Part shown: in pieces, positions 1 through 7,124 of the stretch
Numbering within the stretch: the first letter of the stretch is position 1
How the letters are laid out: each line of letters begins with the position of its first letter
From: Candidatus Binataceae bacterium
GTDB lineage: Bacteria > Desulfobacterota > Binatia > Binatales > Binataceae
DNA: 7,180 nt
Assembly: GCA_030042765.1 (NCBI GenBank)
Contig: JASHZA010000411.1
Location: 1-7,180, forward strand
Reading direction: 5' to 3'
The notes under the pieces: generated by a model
Database searches by the model: none
What the model was told of the DNA's origin: nothing
Seen by the model: only the letters and a program-made list of their open reading frames with translations
Made by a program: the position numbers and the translations under genes

Positions 1-103
1 TCGCCGCGAGCCATACCACGGTCCAGAAACGGTAGGCGCGCGTCAGCAGACTGGGCTCAGGAGCGGTGTCCCGGAATTCGCTGATTGATTCGCTGGGGTC
101 CAA
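1..103 (-). CDS. Possible 5' fragment of a divergent membrane protein (MFS-like?), partial
   Basis: Reading the minus strand from a TTG at 103-101, the frame stays open to the window edge (34 codons). It gives a polar leader followed by LLTRAYRFWTVVWLAA, which looks like the entry into a first transmembrane helix. It resembles the N-terminus of the plus-strand transporter next door, which has IIRRYYTVWLGYSF at the same point. This suggests a divergently transcribed MFS relative whose body lies outside the window. The start is uncertain: there is no in-frame ATG nearby, and only a weak GGCGG stretch precedes the TTG. Both plus-strand frames 1 and 2 are also open over these bases, so the call rests on peptide resemblance alone. 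Function cannot be assigned. Confidence 0.3.
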   Translation of the reverse strand, partial: MDPSESISEFRDTAPEPSLLTRAYRFWTVVWLAA

Positions 104-177
104 AGTTATCCGCCGGTAGCCAGGCTTTGGCCAAAAGTCTAAAGGATGCAGGGCACGTAGAGAACAGATCGCCAGCC

Positions 178-1440
178 ATGTCAGCCGCAGCAACAACCCC
201 ACAATCCGCGAGCCCTGCGATTCGCGGCATCATCCGCCGCTACTACACCGTGTGGCTTGGCTATTCGTTCGCCAACGGCTTCCTCTTCGGCGTTTATCCT
301 CTTTTCCTGCGATCGCGCGGACTTGATCAGTTCCAGATGAACAGCGTGCTCGCGACTTACTTCATCGTTACTTTCCTGACCGACGTGCCGACGGGCGCCT
401 TCGCCGATGCGCTTGGACGCCGCCGCTCCTTTATCCTCGGATGTGTACTGCGCTCTAGCGCCTTCCTCGTTTACTTCTTCGCCCATCACTATCTCCTCTT
501 CCTGCTCGGTGAGTCTATTGACGGCGTCGGGACGACCTTCTGCAACGGAGCGATCGACGCCTGGGGTGTCGATTCGCTCGACAATGCGGGCTTTGCCGGA
601 CTGAAGGACCGGCTCTTTTCCCGCATCTCGCAGCTTACCAATTTGGGCTTCATGGCATCCGCGGTGATCGGTGCCTACGTCGCCGACTTGAATATCTCGT
701 GGCCCTGGCTGCTTGGCGCCGCCGGTTACGTCGGTAGCGCGCTGATGAGTGCGCGCCTGATGGACGAGCCTGACCGACACGGCACGCGGGTCGAGATGAG
801 CCGGCTATCTGCTTTGGTGTCCGGGCGCGTCAGCGATGGCTTGCGCCAGGGGATCGCGAGCCGCGCCTTGCTTCTGTTGAGCGTCGCCAATGCAATCTTC
901 TTCGCGGCGTGGGCGCCCTACTGGCTGCAATGGCCGCAGTACGTCAACGACAGCTTCCATTCGCACATCTGGATCGTCGGATGGGTCTTCAGCCTGTTCA
1001 CGGTGGCCCGGATGCTCGGCGCCGAAGCGATCGTGCATCTGCCTATGGACCACGGAGCGCGCTCCACGCGGCTGGGCATGCTTATCGTCGCGTCTGCTGC
1101 GATGCTGTTCGGGGCGGGCGCGGCGGGCAATCGCGCCTACGTCGTCCTGACTGTGCTGACCGTGATGAACCTCTGTAACGGCGCGATGCAGCCGCTGATG
1201 CAGGGCTGGCTCAACGAGCAGATACGCGGCGATAAACGTGCGACCCTGCTCTCGTTCAACAGCACCTTTGCCACCGCCGGTGGATCGGTCGGCTTGCTGG
1301 TCAACGGGACCATCGCCGACGCGCGCGGCATCGCGACCGCCTGGCAATTCTCGGCGATTCTCTCGCTTGCCGCGCTGCCCTGCTATTGGGCGCTGCGCGC
1401 CTACGCCGCCGAACCTGCAGCCGACTTGACGCAAGCCTGA
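178..1440 (+). CDS. Major facilitator superfamily (MFS) transporter
   Basis: This is a 420-residue integral inner-membrane protein, the usual length of a 12-helix MFS carrier. After a polar N-terminus, helix 1 begins near residue 22 (YYTVWLGYSFANGFLFGVY). The loop between helices 2 and 3 carries the MFS motif A as GAFADALGRRRS (about residues 73-84, with D77, G80 and R81-R83). Further hydrophobic segments follow around 86-110, 152-170, 175-192, 228-250, 263-285, 297-315, 319-345 and 385-405. A charged central loop near 195-225 separates the two six-helix halves. The second half has the typical NEQIRGDKRATLLSFNS stretch (about 346-362). The frame is open further upstream to a TTG at 85, but the ATG at 178 is preferred because the extra 31 residues are unlike MFS leaders; no strong ribosome site is visible at either. 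The substrate is unknown: drug efflux, sugar or metabolite export are all possible. No partner gene identifies it, although a possible divergent relative lies upstream. Confidence 0.85.
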   Translation: MSAAATTPQSASPAIRGIIRRYYTVWLGYSFANGFLFGVYPLFLRSRGLDQFQMNSVLATYFIVTFLTDVPTGAFADALGRRRSFILGCVLRSSAFLVYFFAHHYLLFLLGESIDGVGTTFCNGAIDAWGVDSLDNAGFAGLKDRLFSRISQLTNLGFMASAVIGAYVADLNISWPWLLGAAGYVGSALMSARLMDEPDRHGTRVEMSRLSALVSGRVSDGLRQGIASRALLLLSVANAIFFAAWAPYWLQWPQYVNDSFHSHIWIVGWVFSLFTVARMLGAEAIVHLPMDHGARSTRLGMLIVASAAMLFGAGAAGNRAYVVLTVLTVMNLCNGAMQPLMQGWLNEQIRGDKRATLLSFNSTFATAGGSVGLLVNGTIADARGIATAWQFSAILSLAALPCYWALRAYAAEPAADLTQA

Positions 1441-1456
1441 AGCTGAAATCCACGCG

Positions 1457-1484
1457 TTCGTCTAGCAGTATCTGGAAGTATGCT
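1457..1484 (+). promoter_or_regulatory. Weak candidate promoter for the thaumatin-like gene
   Basis: TTCGTC (1457-1462) and TATGCT (1479-1484) are 16 bases apart in the 112-base gap between the transporter and the secreted protein. Each matches the sigma-70 boxes only partly (TATGCT is 4 of 6). The position, about 70 bases before the start codon, is sensible. No hairpin with a T-run follows the transporter gene, so read-through from it is also possible. Confidence 0.2.
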
Positions 1485-1539
1485 ATAGCCTGCACGCCAG
1501 ACCGGGTAAGTTACACTGGTTGCGCTCGGTTGGAGATGG

Positions 1540-1544
1540 GGAGG
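1540..1544 (+). promoter_or_regulatory. Ribosome binding site deciding the thaumatin-like gene start
   Basis: A perfect GGAGG (1540-1544) sits 8 bases before the GTG at 1553. That is ideal spacing and supports the GTG start over the TTG at 1520. The ATG at 1545 directly abuts it, is in another frame and is too close to be used. Confidence 0.6.
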
Positions 1545-1552
1545 ATGAGGTT

Positions 1553-3229
1553 GTGGGCAAGCTTCTTCAGTCTAGGTCTGTCGCGCTCCTTGCGCTTGTT
1601 GGTTTTCTCGCGGCAACGGCCTCTGGGGCTGACGCTGCGGCATGCGGTGCGAATCAGAGACAACTCGATGTCAAGAATAGCGCTAGCCAGGATATTTGGG
1701 TTGGCGGAGGCGGAGGTGCGTTGCGTTCGGTATGCGTGGTCAGTGCCAGCGAAAGTTGCCTGCCCGCCGTTTCCACTATCAACGCCACCACTGGCGCATG
1801 CCAATGTGGGACCGACAATGGGACGCTGGCGTGCCCGGCAACATCGCAACCCATCGGAGCGAGCACCAACGGCGGCTTGAACTGCCAGTGCACTACAGAC
1901 GCCGACTGCGGCCCAACCGCCGGGTGCAATACGAATACGGGGGTCTGTTACTTTGTGCTTCCGCAGGCGAAGACTCCAGCCTCCTTCGATTGGAAACTCC
2001 CTCGCGGACACACTGCGCAATTTTGCCTCGATCCAGCCTCGGTTACCTGGAACTCGCAGACGATTCCCTCGGCAGTATGGTGGAGCGGCGGCATCTTTGC
2101 GCGAACCGGATGCAAGTCCGACGGGACCAGCTGCGTAAACGGGGACTGCAACGCGCAACCTAACTCCAACTGTCCGGCGGGCGTGGGCGGAAACAATCCG
2201 GTGACCCTCGCGGAATTCACGCTCCAGCGCCAGGACAACGATTTTTACGATATCAGCGTTATCAACGGCGCCAACCTCGCCGAAACGATGGCGCCCATGC
2301 CGGGGCCGACTGCGACGCCGGGCACCGTCTCCAAACCGTATTGGTGCAAGAAGCCGGGCAACCGCGCTGGTTCGTCACGGGGACTGGGATGCAATTGGAA
2401 CTTCGGCAAGTACGTGAAACAAGTCCCCTTTCCCGATCTGAGCAGCGCAGCTGACTACACGCCCCTTTTGCTGGACAGTTCAGCGGCTTGCGACGACGCC
2501 GCCAACCCAACCGGATGTCCCACGGGATACACATGCAGTGGATCGCCTGGTGCCTGCATCAAAACCTGTACCACCGACAACGATTGCACCGGCACTGGCC
2601 AATCGCACTGCATGCCCGGCGGCAACGGAACCAACTACTGCCAGTGCCAGGCTGAAGCAGATTGCGCTGGCAACGGTTACTGCGGGATACAGTTTATACC
2701 CGGAGTCGGTCCCAACCAGACTTTCCTCCAAGAATGCGGCAAGTTTGCTGGCTGGTGGTCAGTCGACGACCTCTGCGCCAATCAGAACAACGTTGTCGGA
2801 CCCTTCAACTGCGGTGCTTCGATCACCGATGGCGACTCGACGAGCTCGACCAATCTGGCCTCGCTCTTTGGATGCACCGTCCGCGGAGGCTCGAGTCCCG
2901 GCAATGGTACGTCCTGCTACAATCAAGGCACGGCTGCAACCTACCCGGAGACCTGTTGCGGATGCGCGACCGAGAATCAGAGCGATACGTCGTTGGGCCA
3001 GTTTTGGCCAAAGAACGGCACCAGCGCGTGCTTCGGCAACGACACTACATGGGCGAGTCAGGTCCAACCGTTCCTGGTTAATCTGAAGCAGGCGTGCCCG
3101 ACGGCCTACAGCTATCCGTACGATGATGTCACCAGCACTTTTCAGTGCCGGTCCAAAAAGACGACCAATACCCTTGGTTATACGGTTACTTTCGGGAACC
3201 TGGTGAAGCCTGCGGCCCCGAAAAAATAG
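1553..3229 (+). CDS. Secreted cysteine-rich thaumatin-like protein with two Cys-rich insertions
   Basis: This is a 558-residue exported protein from the GTG start. A signal peptide is clear: MGKLLQSRS, then a hydrophobic core (VALLALVGFLAATASG), then an ADA/AA cleavage site near residue 28. Thaumatin-family hallmarks follow in order: an N-terminal strand (LDVKNSASQDIWVGG, about 38-52), GGIFARTGC (179-187), CVNGDC (194-199), PVTLAEFTL (216-224), DFYDIS (230-235), a CC pair (468-469), and ACPTAYSYPYDDVTSTFQC (514-532). Plant thaumatin-like proteins have about 200-230 residues and 16 cysteines. This one has 40 cysteines in the whole chain, and the fold is interrupted by two insertions (about 61-136 and 309-395) carrying C-x5-C units such as CTTDADC and CTTDNDC. 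Those units resemble the short cysteine modules of secreted deltaproteobacterial proteins. Family members bind or cleave beta-glucans or inhibit enzymes; here the activity is unknown. Glu221 and Asp233 of the acidic cleft are present, but the position usually Asp in VDG is Asn238. The gene stands alone between the transporter and the threonine block, and looks less GC-rich than the latter. The family call is firm; the role is not. Confidence 0.85.
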   Translation: MGKLLQSRSVALLALVGFLAATASGADAAACGANQRQLDVKNSASQDIWVGGGGGALRSVCVVSASESCLPAVSTINATTGACQCGTDNGTLACPATSQPIGASTNGGLNCQCTTDADCGPTAGCNTNTGVCYFVLPQAKTPASFDWKLPRGHTAQFCLDPASVTWNSQTIPSAVWWSGGIFARTGCKSDGTSCVNGDCNAQPNSNCPAGVGGNNPVTLAEFTLQRQDNDFYDISVINGANLAETMAPMPGPTATPGTVSKPYWCKKPGNRAGSSRGLGCNWNFGKYVKQVPFPDLSSAADYTPLLLDSSAACDDAANPTGCPTGYTCSGSPGACIKTCTTDNDCTGTGQSHCMPGGNGTNYCQCQAEADCAGNGYCGIQFIPGVGPNQTFLQECGKFAGWWSVDDLCANQNNVVGPFNCGASITDGDSTSSTNLASLFGCTVRGGSSPGNGTSCYNQGTAATYPETCCGCATENQSDTSLGQFWPKNGTSACFGNDTTWASQVQPFLVNLKQACPTAYSYPYDDVTSTFQCRSKKTTNTLGYTVTFGNLVKPAAPKK

Positions 3230-3281
3230 GGCGATTGGAATTCATCGCGGCACGCCCGCCGGACAGCCAAAGCCGGCCACT

Positions 3282-3309
3282 TAACCCGCCCCACTAGCGG
3301 CAAGGGTTA
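3282..3309 (+). terminator. Stem-loop in the gap between the thaumatin-like gene and alaC-like gene
   Basis: TAACCCGCC (3282-3290) pairs with GGC-AA-GGGTTA (3299-3309) to give a 9-bp stem with a two-base bulge and an 8-base loop. The run that follows (CCGTTCGTTTAAAG) is only mildly T-rich, so this is at best a weak intrinsic terminator for the upstream gene. It could instead be an RNA structure in the leader of the downstream operon. The rest of the 144-base gap shows no clear promoter. Confidence 0.3.
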
Positions 3310-3373
3310 CCGTTCGTTTAAAGTTGATGTTCCACCTGCGATCGCCGATGGAAGAGGGCAGACGGCAATTACG

Positions 3374-4579
3374 ATGGATTTCCCAAGGATCAAGCGGCTT
3401 CCACCCTACGTCTTCAACGCGATCGGCGAGCTTTGCCTAAAGGCCCGCCGCGCCGGCGAAGACATCATCGACTTCGGCATGGGAAATCCCGATGAAGCGA
3501 CCCCGCCACATATAGTCAACAAGCTGATCGAAGCCGCCGCCAAGCCGCCCAACCATCGCTACTCGGTCTCGCGGGGCGTTTACAAGCTGCGCCTGGCGAT
3601 CTGCGACTGGTACAAACGACGCTACAACGTCGATCTGGACCCTGACTCCGAGGCGATCGCGACGATCGGCTCGAAGGAGGGTATCGCGCACCTGGCCCTG
3701 GCGATCCTCGATCAGGGCGACGTCGTCCTCGCGCCGACGCCCACCTACCCGATTCATCAGTACGGATGCGTCATCGCGGGCGCGCAAGTGCAGGGCGTGC
3801 CGATGCGCAGTGGCGAAGAGTTCTTTGACGAAATGATGCTGGCGGTGAATCGTTCGTGGCCCCGTCCGAAGCTGCTCATCATGAACTTTCCGCACAACCC
3901 GACCACCGCCACCGTGAACCTGAGCTTCATGAAGCGGGTGGTCGAGTTCGCGCGCGAGAACGGAATCCTGGTCGTACACGATTTCGCATACGCCGACCTC
4001 TGCTTCGATGGCTACAAGGCGCCATCGATCATGGAGGTGCCGGGCGCGCGCGACGTCGCGGTCGAGTTTTTCACCCTCTCCAAGAGTTACAACATGCCCG
4101 GATGGCGTGTCGGCTTTGCGGTCGGCAATCGCGAAATGATCGCGGCGCTGACGCGGCTCAAGTCGTATTTCGACTACGGGATGTTCGCGCCGGTTCAGGT
4201 CGCGGGAATCGCGGCGCTCAACGGGCCGCAGGAATGCGTCGGCGAGATCGTCGACACCTATCGCCGCCGCCGCGACGTGCTGGTCGGCGGACTCAATCGT
4301 GGCGGATGGCCGGTCGAGAAGCCGCGTGCCACGATGTTCGTATGGGCGCCGATTCCGGAACCGTTCCGCGCGATGGGTTCGCTCGAATTTGCCAAGTTCC
4401 TCTTGAACGAAGCCAAGGCCGCGGTCTCGCCCGGTGTCGGCTTCGGCCCCGACGGCGACAACCACGTACGCTTTGCGCTGATCGAGAACGAGCATCGCAC
4501 GCGCCAGGCAATTCGCGGCATAAAACATGCCTTGAGAAATGCGCCTATTCTGCGTCAGCGGCGTGCGGCCGCCTCCTAG
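3374..4579 (+). CDS. alaC: PLP-dependent aminotransferase, class I/II, AlaC-type
   Basis: This is a 401-residue cytosolic fold-type I aminotransferase. It opens with [13 protein letters not shown] and [13 protein letters not shown] (residues 28-40), the characteristic start of the AlaC/YfdZ group, whose best-known member transfers amino groups between glutamate and pyruvate to make alanine. Visible active-site elements are: GSKEG (99-103) at the cofactor phosphate site, N175 in [11 protein letters not shown]203 and Y206 in VHDFAYADL, the Schiff-base lysine K237 in [12 protein letters not shown], and the substrate-carboxylate arginine R366 in HVRFAL. All expected catalytic residues are present and the length is normal. 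The ATG at 3374 matches the family start, though the ribosome site is poor. It is the first gene of a block with homoserine dehydrogenase (31-base gap) and threonine synthase. That context leaves open a substrate other than alanine, such as another aspartate-family or branched amino acid. The symbol reflects family membership; substrate is inferred. Confidence 0.85.
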   Translation: MDFPRIKRLPPYVFNAIGELCLKARRAGEDIIDFGMGNPDEATPPHIVNKLIEAAAKPPNHRYSVSRGVYKLRLAICDWYKRRYNVDLDPDSEAIATIGSKEGIAHLALAILDQGDVVLAPTPTYPIHQYGCVIAGAQVQGVPMRSGEEFFDEMMLAVNRSWPRPKLLIMNFPHNPTTATVNLSFMKRVVEFARENGILVVHDFAYADLCFDGYKAPSIMEVPGARDVAVEFFTLSKSYNMPGWRVGFAVGNREMIAALTRLKSYFDYGMFAPVQVAGIAALNGPQECVGEIVDTYRRRRDVLVGGLNRGGWPVEKPRATMFVWAPIPEPFRAMGSLEFAKFLLNEAKAAVSPGVGFGPDGDNHVRFALIENEHRTRQAIRGIKHALRNAPILRQRRAAAS

Positions 4580-4610
4580 CAGAACCTTCCTGCGCAAGCG
4601 CAATTTTCCC

Positions 4611-5939
4611 ATGGAACCCTCGCGCAACTGGGTAGCCGAACCTGTGCGCATCGCCCTGCTCGGATGCGGCACAGTGGGCGAAGGCGTGGTGCGCCTGATT
4701 CGCCGCAACGCCGCGATGTTCGAGCGCAAGATCGGCGCTCCGCTGGTGCTGGCAGGGGTCGCCGACCGCAGCCTCAAGCCAGATCCGTCGCTCGGTCTCG
4801 ACGCCAAATTGATCACCCGCGATTCGGCCGCGCTAGTCATGCGCGACGATATCGATATCGTGGTCGAATTGTTCGGCGGCCACGAGCCCGCGCGCACGCT
4901 TATCCTGAAGGCACTGGCCGCAGGCAAAGACGTGGTAACCGCCAACAAGGCGCTCCTCGCCGAATACGGCGACGAAATCTTCCGCGCCGCCGGCAAGGTG
5001 CAACGCGCCGTGGGCTTCGAGGCGAGCGTGGGCGGCGGCGTGCCGATTATGCGCACCCTGCGCGAGGCGCTCGCCGGCGATCGCCACCGGGCCGTCTACG
5101 GAATCGTCAACGGCACCTGCAATTCGATTCTGACCATGATGACCGAACATGGCAGCGAATTTGCCCAGGCACTCGCGCAGGCCCAGCGCGACGGACTCGC
5201 CGAAGCCGATCCCACCCTCGATATCGAGGGTCATGACGCCGCGCACAAGCTCTGCCTGCTGGTAACGCTCGCCTTCGGCGTGCGGCTCAAGCCCGCCCAG
5301 GTCTATACCGAAGGGATTAGCCAGATCACGCTCGCCGACATCAACTACGCGCGCGAGCTCGGCTTCACGATCAAGCTGCTGGCGATCGCCAAGGACGACG
5401 GCGGGATCGAAGCGCGGGTTCATCCGACGATGATCCCGTCGCATCATTTGCTGACTGGCGTCTCCGGCGCCTTCAACGCGATTTACGTTCACAGCGAGGC
5501 GCTTGGACCCAGCATGTACTACGGCCAGGGCGCGGGACAGATGCCCACGGCAACCGCTGTGATGGCGGACATCCTTGAAATTGCGCGCCATCGCCTTGCC
5601 GGCGCCCGCGGCGGCGCTCATCCCCTTGGCTACCCCGCCACGATGGTCGATCGCGCGCGTGTAAAGCCGATGGACGACGTGCTATGCGAATACTATCTGC
5701 GCTTCATGGCGCGCGACCGTCCGGGCGTGCTCGGGAGCATCGCGTCGATCCTGGGGCGCAACGGAATTTCGATTGCTTCGGTGATTCAACAGGGACGCGG
5801 GGTCGAGACCACTGTGCCGGTGATCATGCGCACCCACGAGGCGCGCGAACGTAACCTCAAACGCGCGCTCGCCGCCATCCGCCGCCTGCGCGTCGTGCAG
5901 GGCGCCCCGGCGTTTATCCGGATCGAGGAGCGGCTCTAG
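4611..5939 (+). CDS. hom: Homoserine dehydrogenase with C-terminal ACT domain
   Basis: This enzyme reduces aspartate semialdehyde to homoserine with NAD(P)H, the branch point to threonine and methionine. From ATG 4611 it has 442 residues, typical of the monofunctional bacterial enzyme. The N-terminal Rossmann domain has VRIALLGCGTVGEG (12-25). TANKALLAEYG (110-120, K113) and EASVGGGVPIM (137-147) follow, then NGTCNSIL (167-174). The catalytic region GLAEADPTLDIEGHDAAHK contains E198, D204, D209 and the key lysine K213, in the same spacing as the yeast enzyme. Residues from about 361 (YYLRFMARDRPGVLGSIASIL) form an ACT domain, which in this family commonly mediates feedback inhibition by threonine. 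The frame is open back to an ATG at 4539 that would overlap the aminotransferase by 41 bases. The extra 24 residues are unlike the family, so 4611 is preferred, although neither start has a good ribosome site. It lies 27 bases before threonine synthase and is probably co-transcribed with it. Confidence 0.95.
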   Translation: MEPSRNWVAEPVRIALLGCGTVGEGVVRLIRRNAAMFERKIGAPLVLAGVADRSLKPDPSLGLDAKLITRDSAALVMRDDIDIVVELFGGHEPARTLILKALAAGKDVVTANKALLAEYGDEIFRAAGKVQRAVGFEASVGGGVPIMRTLREALAGDRHRAVYGIVNGTCNSILTMMTEHGSEFAQALAQAQRDGLAEADPTLDIEGHDAAHKLCLLVTLAFGVRLKPAQVYTEGISQITLADINYARELGFTIKLLAIAKDDGGIEARVHPTMIPSHHLLTGVSGAFNAIYVHSEALGPSMYYGQGAGQMPTATAVMADILEIARHRLAGARGGAHPLGYPATMVDRARVKPMDDVLCEYYLRFMARDRPGVLGSIASILGRNGISIASVIQQGRGVETTVPVIMRTHEARERNLKRALAAIRRLRVVQGAPAFIRIEERL

Positions 5940-5966
5940 CGCTCGATCGAGAAACTCGTAATCACG

Positions 5967-7073
5967 ATGGCTGCTGCAAAGACCAGGACCGCACCTGCAA
6001 GCTCCCCCCGCCTCACGCGATGGCCGGGTCTGATCGAGCATTACCGCCGCTTCCTCCCAGTCACCGACGCGACCCCCGTCGTCACCCTCAACGAAGGCAA
6101 CACCCCGCTCATCGAGAGTCCCGCGCTCGCCGACCGCATCGGTCAGGGGGTCAAGGTCTACTTGAAGTTCGAGGGCGCTAACCCCACCGGCTCCTTCAAG
6201 GACCGCGGGATGACCGTCGCCATCAGCAAGGCCGTCGGCGAAGGCGTCCGCAAGGTCATCTGCGCCTCGACCGGCAATACCGCCGCGTCTGCGGCCGCCT
6301 ACGCGGGACGAGCCGGACTTCAAGCTTACGTTTTGATTCCGAAAGGCGCCGTCGCGCTCGGCAAACTGTCGCAAAGCGTGATGCACGGGGCGCGCGTCGT
6401 CGAGATTATCGGCAATTTCGACATCTGCTTGAAGGTCGTCCGCGACCTCGCCGAACGCGACCCCGTCCGCATACGCCTCGTCAACAGCGTCAACCCCGAC
6501 CGCATCGCCGGCCAGAAGACCGCCGCGTTCGAGCTTTGCGACCAGCTCGGCGACGCCCCGACCCATCACTTCCTGCCGGTCGGCAACGCCGGCAACATCA
6601 CCGCCTACTGGGCCGGCTACAAGGAATACCACGCCGAGGGCCTGTCTCATCGATTGCCCAAAATGATGGGCTATCAGGCCGCCGAGTCCGCTCCGATCGT
6701 CCTTGGCCATCCCATCGACGACCCCCACACCGTCGCGACCGCGATCAAGATCGGCAACCCCGCCAGTTGGACCGGCGCCGTCAACGCGCGCGACGAATCC
6801 GGCGGCCTCATCGACATGGTCACCGACGCCGAAATCCTTGCTGCCTATCGCCTCATCGCGACGCAGGGAATCTTTGCCGAGCCGGCCTCCGCCGCGTCCG
6901 TCGCCGGGATGCTCAAGTACGCCGGCAGCGGCGGCCTCAAGCCCGGCTCGGTCGCGGTCTGCACGCTCACCGGTCACGGCCTCAAGGATCCCGACACCGC
7001 GCTCAAGAACCTGAGCAACACCATCGTGGTCGAACCCGATATCGACAAGGTCTTTCGGCTGCTCGACAACTGA
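5967..7073 (+). CDS. thrC: Threonine synthase
   Basis: This PLP enzyme converts O-phospho-L-homoserine to L-threonine plus phosphate, the last step of threonine synthesis. At 368 residues it is the short, Bacillus-like form of fold-type II. Motifs in order are: [11 protein letters not shown] (41-51), the cofactor lysine K78 in [19 protein letters not shown] (101-108) for the substrate, the phosphate-binding glycine loop PVGNAGN (204-210), and [11 protein letters not shown] (301-311). The pyridine-ring region is LTGHGLKDP (334-342). All core residues expected for the family are present. The ATG at 5967 gives a normal N-terminus; only a weak GAGAA-like stretch precedes it. The gene follows homoserine dehydrogenase by 27 bases and precedes the ApgM-like gene by 51, consistent with one threonine operon. 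No thrB of the GHMP kinase type lies between hom and thrC. The sequence is strongly biased to C or G in third positions. Confidence 0.95.
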   Translation: MAAAKTRTAPASSPRLTRWPGLIEHYRRFLPVTDATPVVTLNEGNTPLIESPALADRIGQGVKVYLKFEGANPTGSFKDRGMTVAISKAVGEGVRKVICASTGNTAASAAAYAGRAGLQAYVLIPKGAVALGKLSQSVMHGARVVEIIGNFDICLKVVRDLAERDPVRIRLVNSVNPDRIAGQKTAAFELCDQLGDAPTHHFLPVGNAGNITAYWAGYKEYHAEGLSHRLPKMMGYQAAESAPIVLGHPIDDPHTVATAIKIGNPASWTGAVNARDESGGLIDMVTDAEILAAYRLIATQGIFAEPASAASVAGMLKYAGSGGLKPGSVAVCTLTGHGLKDPDTALKNLSNTIVVEPDIDKVFRLLDN

Positions 7074-7114
7074 GCCGCCCGTTTATTTCTGCGACGCCAT
7101 CGGCGGGGCAATGC

Positions 7115-7122
7115 GGAGGGAG
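7115..7122 (+). promoter_or_regulatory. Ribosome binding site of the ApgM-like gene
   Basis: GGAGGGAG (7115-7122) is followed closely by the GTG at 7125. It is the strongest Shine-Dalgarno match in the threonine block and fixes the start of the partial gene at the window edge. Confidence 0.6.
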
Positions 7123-7124
7123 AA

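Noticed and set aside
85..177. TTG start at 85 for the MFS transporter
   Set aside because: It adds 31 residues unlike MFS leaders and overlaps the possible divergent gene; ATG 178 gives the normal length.
1520..1552. TTG start at 1520 for the thaumatin-like protein
   Set aside because: It would put an acidic leader before the signal peptide; the GTG at 1553 has a perfect GGAGG at good spacing and a proper basic n-region.
1571..1645. Lipoprotein signal (Cys at residue 31 after the hydrophobic core)
   Set aside because: The residues before the Cys are DAAA, lacking the Leu or similar residue usual at -3 of a lipobox; an ADA/AA signal peptidase I site fits better.
1386..1880. 164-codon plus-strand frame with an ATG at 1545
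   Set aside because: It overlaps the thaumatin-like gene in another frame, the ATG abuts the GGAGG with no spacing, and the product has no recognisable domain, unlike the signal peptide and thaumatin frame.
3258..3277. GCCGG/CCGGC hairpin after the thaumatin-like gene
   Set aside because: It has only five base pairs with a 10-base loop and no T-run, so it is not supportable as a terminator.
3437..5056. 539-codon open frame on the minus strand
   Set aside because: It is antisense to the well-supported aminotransferase and homoserine dehydrogenase, has a low-complexity Arg/Ala/Asp-rich product with no recognisable domain, and arises from high third-position GC.
5682..6977. 431-codon open frame on the minus strand
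   Set aside because: It is antisense to hom and thrC; the Gly/Asp/Ala-rich product looks like a shadow of GC-biased codons.
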